A stretch of DNA of 64,000 nucleotides, from positions 999,501-1,063,500 of the forward strand of contig JAVTVX010000019.1 of NCBI GenBank assembly GCA_033439265.1. The letters are read 5' to 3'. The first letter of the stretch is position 1, and every line of letters begins with the position of its first letter. The notes under the pieces are model-generated. The model saw only the letters and a list, made by a program, of their open reading frames with translations. It ran no database searches and was not told where the DNA came from. Positions 25,201 through 35,917 of this stretch are shown piece after piece. This stretch comes from Dillenia suffruticosa (Eukaryota > Streptophyta > Magnoliopsida > Dilleniales > Dilleniaceae). A program made the position numbers and the translations under genes.

Positions 25201-27738
25201 GATATCTGCCCAGCACCATGCCTGTCCCGTGGATGATGGTATTTACAAGTTGAGCCATATTTACAGGTTCCAGTCTTCAGATAGTACTGCAAGACAAGTA
25301 GATAACCTAGACTAAATTCAACTTGCAAATTTTCAACCTCAGAAACATCAAACGGCATTGGTTGTATCATAAAGCACATAGGTCAAACATCATAGAAATA
25401 GTAAGCCAATTTTCTTGAATTAAATCCAAACAATTATCAAAATTCAGCAGGATCAGGTCATGCAAATATCATTTTGGGCCACAATAGCAACCTTTTCCCC
25501 TTTTCTGTTGTTCTCTTGAGTTTTGCTCACAACCAATTCGGATATAGATTCAAATTCATCCCAAAAAAAAGATTCAAATTGTTCTCATGAAACGTAATTA
25601 AGAAATCCATCAACAAACCCAGCACATCTGAGGCTCCTAGGACACCACCCTAAGATGAAACCAAAACGAAAATATTCTTCAATATAACAAACTGTTTTTA
25701 AAGCCAACCATTCTGCATCTTTATTAATTGTTGATAATCCCACAACTGTGCTCCAATTTCTTAGAATTGTGCTCCTTTAACTACTCTCCAGTGCAAAGAC
25801 ATATAGGCTCTCTCCATATATGGTGTTGGAGCACATGTGCACCCAAGGGGAGGTCAGCACAATCAAATGAGAACTGATAAATCTCTCGCAAAATTTTGAA
25901 AGGTTCAATTATTCCAAATTTCCATAATAAATGATACTACATACTCATGAAAACCAAACAGAGTATGTTACAGGTCCGCACACAAACTATCCAGAGGATA
26001 ATGAGCAAGAAAGAATGCAGATGCACAATAATTATGATATTTCTGGACCATTATGAGAAATGGTCAGTTTTTATTCAGCTTCCATCCAGATCACCAAACA
26101 GCTTCCTTCCATCTGAAATAGAACACCCTTCAAACCCATAGAGGCAGCCATGTGCTCCCAGAAGAAGCCAAAGTACATCATTATTAGCAAAATGATAATT
26201 CAAATAAGAAAATGAGAGAACTAAGATTTTAATGACAGGCAGCGGCTTTTGGCAAACAAGAGAACAATGACCGAGTTGTCTCCAGAGCATTTAATACTTG
26301 TAAGTTCTCTACCAATGACATTCCTAGTTTCATATATTACCCACTGAACAACAAACAAACAAAGAGTATAGGACGCAGTAAACAATCACAAATGGGAGAG
26401 AAATATACCCCACAATCAGGTTGTCCAACTCGCTGTGGCAATTCACCTTTGAACACAGCAACCTATCATATAGCACATGATTAGAATGCCTAATCTCACC
26501 ACAATTCGATACTAGAATTATTGACCATGTAAAATGAGGTAATTGGTTAAGCATAGAAAAATAAAATAAAATAAAATAAAATAAGCCATCAAGTAACCCA
26601 TAATTGCCATTATCTCCCCCTCCCACCAAACAAGGAGAAAAAAAATAAAAAATAAAGAAAAGAAAGAAAAAAGAAACCATAATCAATACCTAAAATCATA
26701 AAGCATAAGAAAGTTTATACTACAGGATTACTATTTTGGAAAAAACCTTATCCTAACAAAAGCAACAAATTAACCGGCATCATGGGGGCTCTATGGATAT
26801 CGTAAAGACTCCAGATATGGTAATAGGCACATAGGTTCAGATCCCACCCGCATAAGGTCTGGGGAAGGGCACCCCAATAACATAGTTATTAAAATCAAGA
26901 TTCCACTAGACTAGTTTTAAGGATAGAAACATAGAACAATGTATGGATTCCACGAAATTTTAAATGAAAATCGTTTGCAAAATCATAAATTAAATCGAGA
27001 TTTTAACAACTGTGCACTATAATATTAAAAACCGCTGGTCATTGGGCCGAATGGTACCATGAGTTTCTTGCCCTAACCAGAAGTGAGGGTTCGAAAGCCC
27101 ATGTAGCCCCTAGTTGTAAAAGGCCATAGGCCAAAACCGGTTAACCTGATGAAGGTTCGAAACTCCATATAACCCTAGTTGTAAAAGGACATAACCCTCC
27201 GAATCCAAAGAAAAAAAAAACACTCCTAATCAAAAATCTGTACACAGGCAAGAAAATCACTAGCTTCTAAATTCATCTATGTTCATCAACTATATTAATA
27301 AATAAATTAGCTCTATATACAAATTCCAAAAAAAAAAAAAAAAAAGATTGGGAAGTTACCTGAGAAGCGTAAGGAGGGTGATTAAAGCGGCAATTGCTAC
27401 CATAACCACACAAGCCAGTCCTCAAATAATAAATGCAATCTGGTTCACCTGGTCGATCTGGATATGGGCTTGATGATCCATCATCACCATTCCCTTCTTC
27501 TATTTTCAATTTCCCAATCCCTTCTACAAAATTCCACAACAATAATATCCAATAAAAAAAATTTGAAATTCTCACACCCAAATACTAATAACAACTTAAA
27601 AGAAGATAACCCAAATTAAACATTGATCAAATGAAACATGATCTGATCCAGAGAGAGAGAGAGAGAGAGAGAACCTTCGATCGATGCACTTGACGAGATC
27701 GACACAGCATTGCTCACACTTTGCCGATTCTCCGGCAT
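19209..27738 (-). CDS. CCCH-type zinc-finger protein (ZFN-like, five fingers)
   Basis: Plant ZFN-type tandem CCCH protein; relatives bind RNA or DNA in the nucleus. Exons (minus): 27738-27675, 27523-27360, 26462-26409, 25286-25170, 25069-24764, 20077-19808, 19562-19209; all have GT/AG borders, matching phases and total 442 aa. Five C-x8-C-x5-C-x3-H fingers: C51/C60/C66/H70, C93/C102/C108/H112 (split by intron 3), C138/C147/C153/H157, C284/C293/C299/H303 and C330/C339/C345/H349. The three N-terminal and two C-terminal fingers are separated by a Pro/Ser/Gly-rich linker of about 125 residues, as usual in the family. The tail is Ser-rich and disordered. The start [10 protein letters not shown] is inferred from the first in-frame ATG upstream of a good donor. 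Intron 5 is 4.7 kb because of inserted repeats; the exons themselves are undamaged. Confidence 0.93.
20285..23036 (-). mobile_element. Decayed RTE-type non-LTR retrotransposon inside zinc-finger intron 5
   Basis: On the minus strand, in order: endonuclease remnants (a block reading like [19 protein letters not shown] near 23036-22960, then [17 protein letters not shown] and GGDLNGHVG near 22780-22640); reverse-transcriptase remnants ([29 protein letters not shown] near 21870-21655, and [13 protein letters not shown] ... [11 protein letters not shown] near 21280-21180); then a non-coding 3' part. Stops and frame changes are frequent, so it is dead. The 3' end falls at a CAA/AAT-rich tract near 20285-20300 (TTG repeats on the sense strand), fitting RTE elements, which end in short tandem repeats. 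Same orientation as the host gene. Confidence 0.85.
23040..23575. repeat. Array of near-identical palindromes (TTTCGCACTCTCAGAGTGCGAAA-type)
   Basis: Five hairpin-forming copies: about 23046-23067, 23071-23095, 23458-23480, 23483-23503 and 23544-23568. Each is a GCACTC/GAGTGC inverted repeat with a 0-4 nt loop, flanked by TTTCG/CGAAA. Two copies lie at the left edge and three at the right edge of a segment of about 530 bp, like structured ends of a mobile element. It sits exactly at the 5' end of the RTE remnant. No coding capacity. Confidence 0.6.
24548..24713. repeat. 83-bp tandem duplication in zinc-finger intron 5
   Basis: TAGAACACCAGAGTCTTGC at 24548 recurs as TAGAACACCAAAGTCTTGC at 24631. 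The two units (24548-24630 and 24631-24713) agree over nearly their whole length with a handful of substitutions. The duplication lies 50 nt downstream (on the sense strand) of the exon 5 donor. Confidence 0.9.
26557..26584. repeat. AAAAT pentanucleotide microsatellite
   Basis: Five or more consecutive AAAAT units lie in intron 2 of the zinc-finger gene. Confidence 0.85.
27000..27222 (+). mobile_element. SINE-like element with duplicated B-box unit
   Basis: Two similar units occur in tandem: GAGGGTTCGAAAGCCC ... CCCTAGTTGTAAAAGGCCATA and GAAGGTTCGAAACTCC ... CCCTAGTTGTAAAAGGACATA. Each holds a good RNA polymerase III B box (GGTTCGAAnnCC). The element ends in a run of A at 27211-27220. It lies in intron 2 of the zinc-finger gene, antisense to it. 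Confidence 0.55.
27651..27672. repeat. GA microsatellite at zinc-finger exon 1 donor
   Basis: (GA)11 on the plus strand, starting two nucleotides inside intron 1 on the sense strand (CT-rich there). A second GA-rich patch at 27922-27944 lies in the 5' leader. Confidence 0.85.
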
Positions 27739-27739
27739 C

Positions 27740-30195
27740 GATTGTTCAATAAATATCACCCCCAAAAAACCCACAAATATTTCCACAATCTTGACTTAAA
27801 ATCAACAATCAAAATCTCAAAATCACTACAAAAATTCAGACAACCTCAACCCAAATCTCACTAATCAAGCAATCACAAAGAATTTTCCAAAATTCTCATC
27901 AATTTGGGCATTAACTCTAGGGAGAGAGAGGGGAGAGAGAGAGAATGAGAAATAATTAATTACACGATCAAATCGATACACAAAATCTACGAGTCGATTG
28001 ATATTCTTCTTTGGCTTAGGATTCGAATTTCGAAGCAGTAAAATCCCTTTTTTCCACTCGTGTACGATAAATTATTAAATTAGGAGTGTAGGATTAAATT
28101 ACAGAAATTGTCCCCTGTTCTACGGAATCGGGAATCATGATGAAGGGCAGAATTGTCCTCCGGACTCCCTTATTACGCGTAGAGGAAAGGTATGGAGCGC
28201 CAAAATCACTGTGGAAATTTTGTTTTCTGTTTTTTCTTTTAATTATCATTCCTAAGTCATCCTTGCTTTCTCTGTTTTCAGTGCTTTTTTTTAATAAAAA
28301 TTAAAAAAATAAAAATGCGACAAATCGTCGCCGTCAATGCGGGAGTGCAAACTGCCTTTGGGTCCATTGTCTGAGATGGTGAACTATCAGCCGTTGGATT
28401 GCAAATCATGCAGTGAGAGAGAGAGAATTGTCGTCATTCTCCTACCAAGCATCTGTGGGTCCCACCGCATTCTTTCTTTTTCTCTTAGCAAAATCCCAAT
28501 GGGCCCATGCGAGTTTGATTCGAGAGATTTAAACCATATTATGGAAATGCATACTTAATAACTTCGTTGTTACTTTAAAAGTTTAGATTAAGCAATATCA
28601 TAAATGGGATTAAAAATATAAATATTTTTTATTTTTTATTTCAAAATTATTTTTAATTTTAAAAGTTTCAATAGTTATGCCTTTGAACAAGAGCCAAGCT
28701 AAAACCTATATGGTGAAGAAAAAAATGGAAATCGTAAAAATAATTTTTAATAAGAGACAATGTTTTTAAAATCAAACCAAACTTGTTGTTTCGACCGGTT
28801 TAATTAGAAACTGTTTTATATTTCAGTTCGATTTTTACTATTAAATCAGATGAAATTAGATCTGATTAAAACTATTTAAAACCAATAAAAATGATTAATT
28901 GTTCAAACCGATCCAAAAAATATGGATTTTGTTTTATTTTAAAATATATAATATACAAATTATATATATGATATCATGGTAATATTATCCGATTCGTAAA
29001 ACACTCTGATCAATCTGACCAATGAACTAATGAATCAGTAGATTGGCCGAGTTGTTTATCGATTTAGTTTTCAAAACATTGGTAAGAGAAATCACAAATC
29101 ACTGGTTTAGTTGAAATTTTTAATTTTTTGAATTAGAATTAAATTTGAAATCAGAAACAAAACTATCAAAAAATCATAAGAATAAAATTAGGAAAAAACT
29201 ATAAAATAATGTAAAAAATCATACAAATATAAAACAATCATAAAAAAGTGAATCTTTCGAGTGACCTAAAATAGAAATTATCTTAATTTTTAACATTATA
29301 ATTAAGATTTTGCCTTCATATTAGAAACAAATTTTATTTAAAAATTATTGATATAATAATTCTACTATTTTTATATAAAATTTTTTATTTTTAATTGTAA
29401 ATATATATATTTTTTACTTTTAATAAAAAAATTTTATAAATAAAAACAAGTCAAACCTCGAAACAAATTAATCCGAGTAAATTTTTATATTACTTTAGGT
29501 CTATTTGTTTATTTTATATCGATCTATTGCATTAAATCTCTTTTCAAATGTATTTTAGAAGTTTATAAATTTTAAATCACACAAATAGAGTAACGCTCAT
29601 ATAATTAATACACTAATCAAAGAAACTATTAAAATTTGATTCGTTTCTCTTTTTAACAAAATTATCGGATAAATCAATTTTTACGCTATGTCTATTTGAT
29701 CATTTTATACAGATCAATTGCATTAAAGTTCTTTCTAAATGCATTTTAAGAAGAAATTTTGATAAAATGATTTAAGGCTGAGTAATTTTTTTTTTTATTA
29801 TTGGTATATGAATTTTGTCTGATTAATTCGATTCGAATATTATGAGACATATGTTAGGAGTTTGTTGTTTTAAATCTTTTTTTGTCATTTTTAAAACTCA
29901 TACTCGAAATCTTTAATTAAGAAAGTAGAGTGTCTGATTGTTTAAATTAAAGGAATTTGGTTTCAAGACCGCGTAGGCCATGAGTGAATAACTATTCGGT
30001 TGGATTTGCCTTCTAAACATTAGTTATTGTTCAATTTTTGATAATTTATTGTTTCAGAAATTTTCTATGATGGGATACAGGAGTTAAGAGATGAATTAAT
30101 TGTCTTTTTTTATTTTTTATTTTTTTTTGTTTCGGAAAAAAATTTAGAAAACCTATAAATAATTCAAATTTAATATTTTATTATAAATAAATAAT
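27740..30195. other. Intergenic DNA right of the zinc-finger gene
   Basis: It starts with the 5' leader and promoter of the zinc-finger gene. A frame at 28337-28558 (plus) has no motif. 28560-30190 is AT-rich with degenerate repeats; ACCGGTTTAATT and TCAGTTCGATTTTT around 28795-28840 resemble dispersed plant repeat words. No gene seen. Confidence 0.5.
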
Positions 30196-30199
30196 TTAT

Positions 30200-30266
30200 A
30201 ATAACGTTCTCGGAAATATAACTCAAATGGTAAATCTTCCCACTTTCATTCTCTTTTCTTCGATTC
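30200..30266 (+). mobile_element. SINE head interrupted by a second SINE
   Basis: An A-box-like ATAACTCAAATGGTAAATC at about 30218 and a B-box-like CTTCGATTCAA at about 30259 lie at tRNA-like spacing on the plus strand. The element stops where the T-run of the minus-strand SINE begins. Confidence 0.45.
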
Positions 30267-30268
30267 AA

Positions 30269-30467
30269 TTTTTTTTTTTTGTATCATGGCTAGGCTACCA
30301 ACTCAGTATCCAGAGTTTCACCCCGACTAATTTGGGTCGACCACTTACAGGGCCCAATTGAGGGACAGGTCTCCCAGTGTTGATTTTTCTGTTCTCATGG
30401 GGGATCGAACTCCTGACCATGGTTAAGAGGCGTCAATTCCCGGACCAACTGAGCTATCAAACGTTGG
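30269..30467 (-). mobile_element. tRNA-derived SINE with intact A and B boxes
   Basis: On the minus strand it begins CCAACGTTTGATAGCTCAGT, with A box TGATAGCTCAGTTGGTCC (30459-30442) and B box GGAGTTCGATCCCCC (30413-30399), then a non-tRNA body and a poly(A) tail (T-run 30269-30280 on the plus strand). TTCGATTCA on the left and TTCGATCCT on the right could be a target duplication lying in the B box of the plus-strand SINE at 30200. Best-preserved SINE of the window. Confidence 0.75.
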
Positions 30468-30479
30468 TATTCGATCCTA

Positions 30480-31680
30480 TTCGGTCATATACAAAAAAAA
30501 ATTATAACAATGCCCGAAAATTTTAATATCCTATGTTAAAAAGAAGTAGTAAACAACCCAATCGTTTTAATTACAAATAAAGTTTCATCTTAGATGAGTT
30601 AGGAATGTGAAGAGTGAGTCTCTCGTAGATGAGTTAGGAATGCTGACTCGTGACTACCATCCAAACTAAAATGTAAGTTTTGGATTTTTTTTTTTTTTCC
30701 TGAATTGCGGTCATGACCCTAAAAAAAGGGATTAGGGTTTCAACGTGAAGGTAAGGAAGTTGGGTCAGTCAAATGACTTTTGTGAGTTTTGGAATTACTT
30801 AAAATAATAAAGAAAAAGGATCTATCGACTCAATTCATTCATTTATCCCACCTTATAATATAAGTCACTATTCTCACACTAATTTGTATTTTTAGACATT
30901 CGTGTCAAGGTGAAGTCCGGCCCAATGCTACAGTAAACCGGCCCGGCCCGGTTACTTCACCATAATTTATCGATATCTAATAAATTAGTTGGATCTAATT
31001 AAATTCGTTTTGAGTTGGATTTAACATTTAAACGATAAAACTCTATATTTATCTATTTTTTCTATACACAATATTCAAATATAAAATTTTATTTAAAAAA
31101 TATCAGTATCTAATTATTCGATCAACTAGACGTTGACGACTATATTCATTTGGAAACTATAAATATACCAACAATTCCAAATTATATTAAAAATGATTCA
31201 AATTCTCAAATTGATAGTGATAATTCCTGAATTCGTAAGTGAATGTAGCACAAGTTTCATCTCTTATTTGTCTCGGTTCAAAGATTTCAAAACTCTTGCT
31301 ATACACACAGGGTGTATCAAAACGTTATTTTTTTCGTATACGTAAAAGATTCGAATTTGAGATAATTAAGTCGTAAGAAAATGATAAGTTTTAATCGATC
31401 TGCGATGATCAATTTATTATATTTAATAATCTCAAAATTTTTAAAATTTAAAATTAAAAAGCAGTGGCATTTAATGAATGTTAAAAAGATTGTTGAATTA
31501 AAACTGGTCAAAGATTAAAAAGGAAGAGTAAAAGTAGCTTTATGCCTACGACAGAACGAGTAAATTTCCAGTCTTCCTCTTAAGCCAGATCACATTCCCC
31601 ACCCTGTGACCACGGACCAGGAGGAGAGCCTTGGAGGGTATCTTTATAGCCATTTTCTGGTGCTTCACTTTTTGGGCATT
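30480..31680. other. AT-rich intergenic DNA
   Basis: No gene. An 18-bp direct repeat (TAGATGAGTTAGGAATGT/C) occurs at about 30592 and 30627. A short CCGGCCCGGCCCGG tract lies at 30938-30951. Confidence 0.45.
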
Positions 31681-31689
31681 TTTTAGTGC

Positions 31690-33920
31690 TTCAATTTTTG
31701 AGTCCTGAAGAGGTTTTTGAAGACTATGAAGCCCTATGAAGCTCCTGGGTCGGATGGCTTTCAGGCAACATTTTACCAGAAATATTGGGACATTGTTGGT
31801 GATCTCATTGTGAAGACTGTGCGGAAGGCTTTCAGGCAACATTTTACCAGAAATATGTCAACGTAAGGATATTTATCACAAAAATAAAAATAATTTAAAT
31901 TTAAATTTAAAACTAAGAAATAATGATTAACCTATTATTTTAACTCCCTCTAAAATCTCTCTATTATCCTACGGAGTTTTATGACGTTCTTGAATGAGAG
32001 TTGATGCAGAGAATTGAGTTTTGAGTAAATATATATTCTGTAAAATGAGATCATTGAGAGTTTAGAGAAAATTCTGAGTAGAGTATTTTTGTGTTATTTT
32101 AATAATCGGATTTAAGATTATGATATTGTGATATTACGCTGATAATTCGTTTGACTTAATTATCATCCCGATAGTGAGATCATCGAGAAAGGTTTTATAG
32201 TTTCTGGATTGTTTATTGATCGAGATACTTTTAATTTTATGAAAAATCATCGTATTTCGACATGTGACAATTAAATTTAACACAAACTTTGATAGTGCTG
32301 ATACCTAAAGATGAGGCTCCCAACTCGAAAAGCAAATTCCGCCCATATGGTTGACAAGATCATCGCCAAATTTTGGGTAGGCTGAATTGTCCATCCCTGT
32401 TAATAGCTTCTTTTCACCGGTCCAAGGCAGCTTAATTATTACTACACAAGAAGTTCATTTTATCAAGCGATCTAAATAGAAGGCTACTGCTCTTGCTATA
32501 TGAAAAGGAAATTTGGTTGGCATATGATAATGTGGATTGAGGTTTCCCTTTGAGAATACTCTGTTGCTGTTTGGTTTTCGATTCTTATCTTGGATTGCAT
32601 TGCAAAAGCTTCCCTTTCTATCCTATGAAATGGAAAGAGACTTCAAGCTTCAAACCTTGTCATGGCCTATGCTGTGCCCATCCGCTCTCCCCTACCTCTC
32701 TTTTTCTTGAAACTTCAAAGTGGTGAATACAAGGCTGTCTTTTTCAAAAAATTGCCCAACCATATCACATTTATTATCTGAGGATGATGTCTTGCTGTTT
32801 TGAAAAGTCACTCCTATTCAGGCGAGAGTTTCGTCGCCCGTATGACATTAGATGATTTCTATGCGTCATCTGGAATTGAAGATTAATGAGACAAAAGCAA
32901 GCACACATGTTTGCATCTCCCATTGTTAGTTGACAATGCAGAGAGAGGATCCAAACTTTGAGTAACTTTGTTTTTACTAATGACCTTGGAACATACTTTG
33001 GGAGTTTCGTTCCCCCACTCTAGGGTATCCAAACAAACATCTTGGGTATGTGTTGGATAGACTTTCCAAGTCTAGTATTGCAGCAATTCTATTTATTTCA
33101 TGCAGACTACGTGACTGCCGCAGAACATTTGTGATTCTATTGATCTAACTGCCAGGGCTTGGGCATGGGTCTTCATCTAGCTCTAAAAAGGATGGGGTCG
33201 GGGCATTCGAAAACCTCGAACATTGCTGTGCTGGGTTGTTTGATTTGAAGCTTATTTCAAACTTGGATGATGGTTGATCCGATGAGTAGTAATATTAGAT
33301 TTCTTAATTAAGTTTTAAATTTAAAAATAAAAAATAAAAAAAATTACGTTGGAAGAATTTCTCATATTGGATCATACAACGTTTAAATCAGACTAATCAG
33401 CTTATGATATTAGATACTAATTGGTTAAAAAATAATAATAAAAAAAAAACACTTGGACTAGCTTTGGGGTTTCTTTTTTCACAAGGCAAAATATTTACCA
33501 AGAGGTGATCTGCTCTCACACTCTCCGCCTTCTTCGTCCTCTCCTGTGTGGCCATTAATGTATCGGAGCTGTTTTCATCTCAAGAGCTTTTTTTATTTTT
33601 TTGTTACGTGGGATTACCAGATTAAAAGAGGGGGATTGTAACCACTAAACTGTTCCTTTAAGGACTTCCAAGACATTTATTGTTGGCGGGTAGGAAATGA
33701 TCGAGATATTTGTTTTTTGTTAGATGTTTGGTGGTTAAATGACTACCTCAGAAGACCAGTGGATGACACCCACGATTTTGCTGGACATTTTAGGGCGGCC
33801 GACCTTATTTCTGCAAAGAGTTCGTGGGTGTCAAGCAGGGTCCATCAATCTCTTTCCTTAGATCTGACCTCTCTGATTGCATCCATTCTCATACCTTCAT
33901 CCCCTTGCCCTATGCCTTGA
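31690..33920 (+). mobile_element. Decayed L1-type LINE
   Basis: Plus-strand remnants in LINE order: APGSDGFQATFYQKYWDIVGD (31740-31805, reverse transcriptase); a block resembling LIVLIPK (near 32290) and IIAKILG (near 32350); a KAYDxVDW-like AYDNVDW (near 32520-32540); and a C-terminal block RVGNDRDICFLLDVWW (33690-33735) like the zinc-knuckle/RNase H region, where the frame 33717-33920 is still open. Stops and frameshifts are throughout. About 420 bp between 31857 and 32280 do not fit the LINE and may be a separate insertion. Confidence 0.75.
31756..31856 (+). repeat. Perfect 30-bp direct repeat inside the LINE
   Basis: GGCTTTCAGGCAACATTTTA and the ten bases after it occur identically at 31756-31785 and 31827-31856. 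The second copy starts where the LINE would naturally read KAF and ends exactly where LINE homology stops. Confidence 0.9.
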
Positions 33921-33924
33921 TCTA

Positions 33925-35917
33925 CTCAGCAAAACCAAATGAATTGAGATATCTTGAGATTAACTTGTGTTAACTTATAAATTTTTAATTTTTTATAAAA
34001 TAATATTATTTTAATCTAAAAAATATTTTAAATAAAATAAAATAAAAATAAATTTGAATAACCTGAGACAAAATAAAAATTTTCCGAGCCGACAATGGCA
34101 CTCCCGGTCCCACTTTCTCTATAATAGAACCCGACCGGATTCCATAAATTCTCACCAACAAATTTTGAAAAGAAATAAAAAATTAAAGCCACATCGTACC
34201 CTTGAACTTGTCCTGATTTTTTTCTTTCTATTTATTGATTTAAAAAATGAGAAATTTTTTTTCCAGAGTTGACTTCTTCTCAAAGCAGTAATAATAAAAT
34301 ATGATATAAAAACAAACAAACGGAAACTTAATTCTAATATTTTAGAATTGATCATTTAAAAAGTAAATATAAAGATAATTAAAATAAATAAATAAATAAT
34401 AAATAAAAATGAATAAATATATATATCTAAAATATAATAGTTTAACTTATGCGCATTTTTCTACGTTACTTATTTCTATTCAAAATTATCTTCTTTTCGA
34501 ACCCCTTAACTATCATATTTTTACGAATAATTTATATCCATATTTTTAACGATTTACCCCTATGTTTTACTAAATCTCCTATATTTAAGTTCTCGATTCT
34601 CCTAACCGGTACGTGGGTCTTCTTTACACATGCTCAAACCACCTTAGACGATACTTTCACATTTTATCCACAATTAAACTAACTCTCAATTTATTACGAA
34701 TTTTTTCATTTTTAATTTTATCTCTTCTAATTTTACCATTTCTATTACGATCATTTTTTATTTTTATTGTTATTTAATAACCAATCACTCAATACTATGC
34801 AATAATATAAGTTTAACTACAGTTCTATAAGACTTTCTCTTCAAATGCATTGTCATCATGCAATCACAAAAAATTCCAGATGTTTTTCTCTATTTCATAC
34901 AACCCACTTGTATTCTATGATTTACATTCTCATATATATTATTATCATTTTGAACGATAAAATCTAAATATCCAAATCGAATTGAATATATTATTCATAT
35001 TGTTGATCCAATTTAATCGAATAAAAACATGATTTTTTTTTTTTTTTTTGTAAATAGAAAATCTCGATCTCAATATCCTTACAAGAATAATTTTCTCATG
35101 AAAAACGAGGAGAAATATTAAACATTATTATGTTCAAGTAATTTTCGACTCATAAGGTTCATATGCCAGTAGCAATTAACCTGAAAATCACTTCTGAAAG
35201 TAATTCCCTTTCTATAAAATTGCTTCAGTTTATCTTGTTCGAGGAGAAAATCATAAAACAGGGGATGAAAGAAAAAGGGGAGTGATCTCAGAAAAGGGGG
35301 GAGCATTTTAAATAACCTCCAATTCCCACCATGCCTCTTTTGCTTAGCAAAAAGGAAATCTACAACTGCACAAAGCATACAAGATTAACTTTTTATGAAG
35401 AGCACAGTAGAAATAAGCTAGGGCAAAAAGATGACCAGGCATAATAATTTCAGAAAATGGGTCCATAAAAATATTCCCCAAAAACTGAACCCTAGGAAAT
35501 GCCTCGGGAACATGGAATTAGTCCAACAAATGAAAAAGATGTCGTGGGGAACATGCTCTCATATTTAGTAAAGGAACCCAGAATAAAAAGGGGGCAGTCT
35601 TCATACAGGCTGGAAAAGAAAAACCCATTAGGCAACGACGTAATCCAGAGAATGACTTTCAATATCCTCTAATAAAAAATTCAACTTCGTTGAAGAACCA
35701 GAAGAACAGCAAAATTAGAAGTCTTCTGTTACTAGGAAAATAGTATTTTCGAATTTCTGTTTTTCCTGCTCTAACTTGTTTTTCCAAAATCTACCCCCAC
35801 CAGCTAATACAAAATGGTGGAAGTATCTTCTCTACATGTGTATTCCGGTGCCAATGCACATGTGAAAATAGCTAATCAAGTTCCCAATGGATAATGAGAA
35901 AATATATCTTTATCGCC
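33925..35917. other. AT-rich intergenic DNA and AGO6 3' flank
   Basis: Nothing gene-like up to about 35100. From there to 35917 is the likely 3' UTR and downstream region of the AGO6 gene. An open frame at 35118-35378 (minus) has no motif and is not supported. Confidence 0.5.

Noticed and set aside
28337..28558. 73-codon plus-strand frame upstream of the zinc-finger gene
   Set aside because: No domain, includes a GA microsatellite, and no splice or promoter context.
30399..30459. Possible functional tRNA gene (A and B boxes)
   Set aside because: No cloverleaf: no acceptor or anticodon stem pairs, and a poly(A) tail follows. It is a SINE head.
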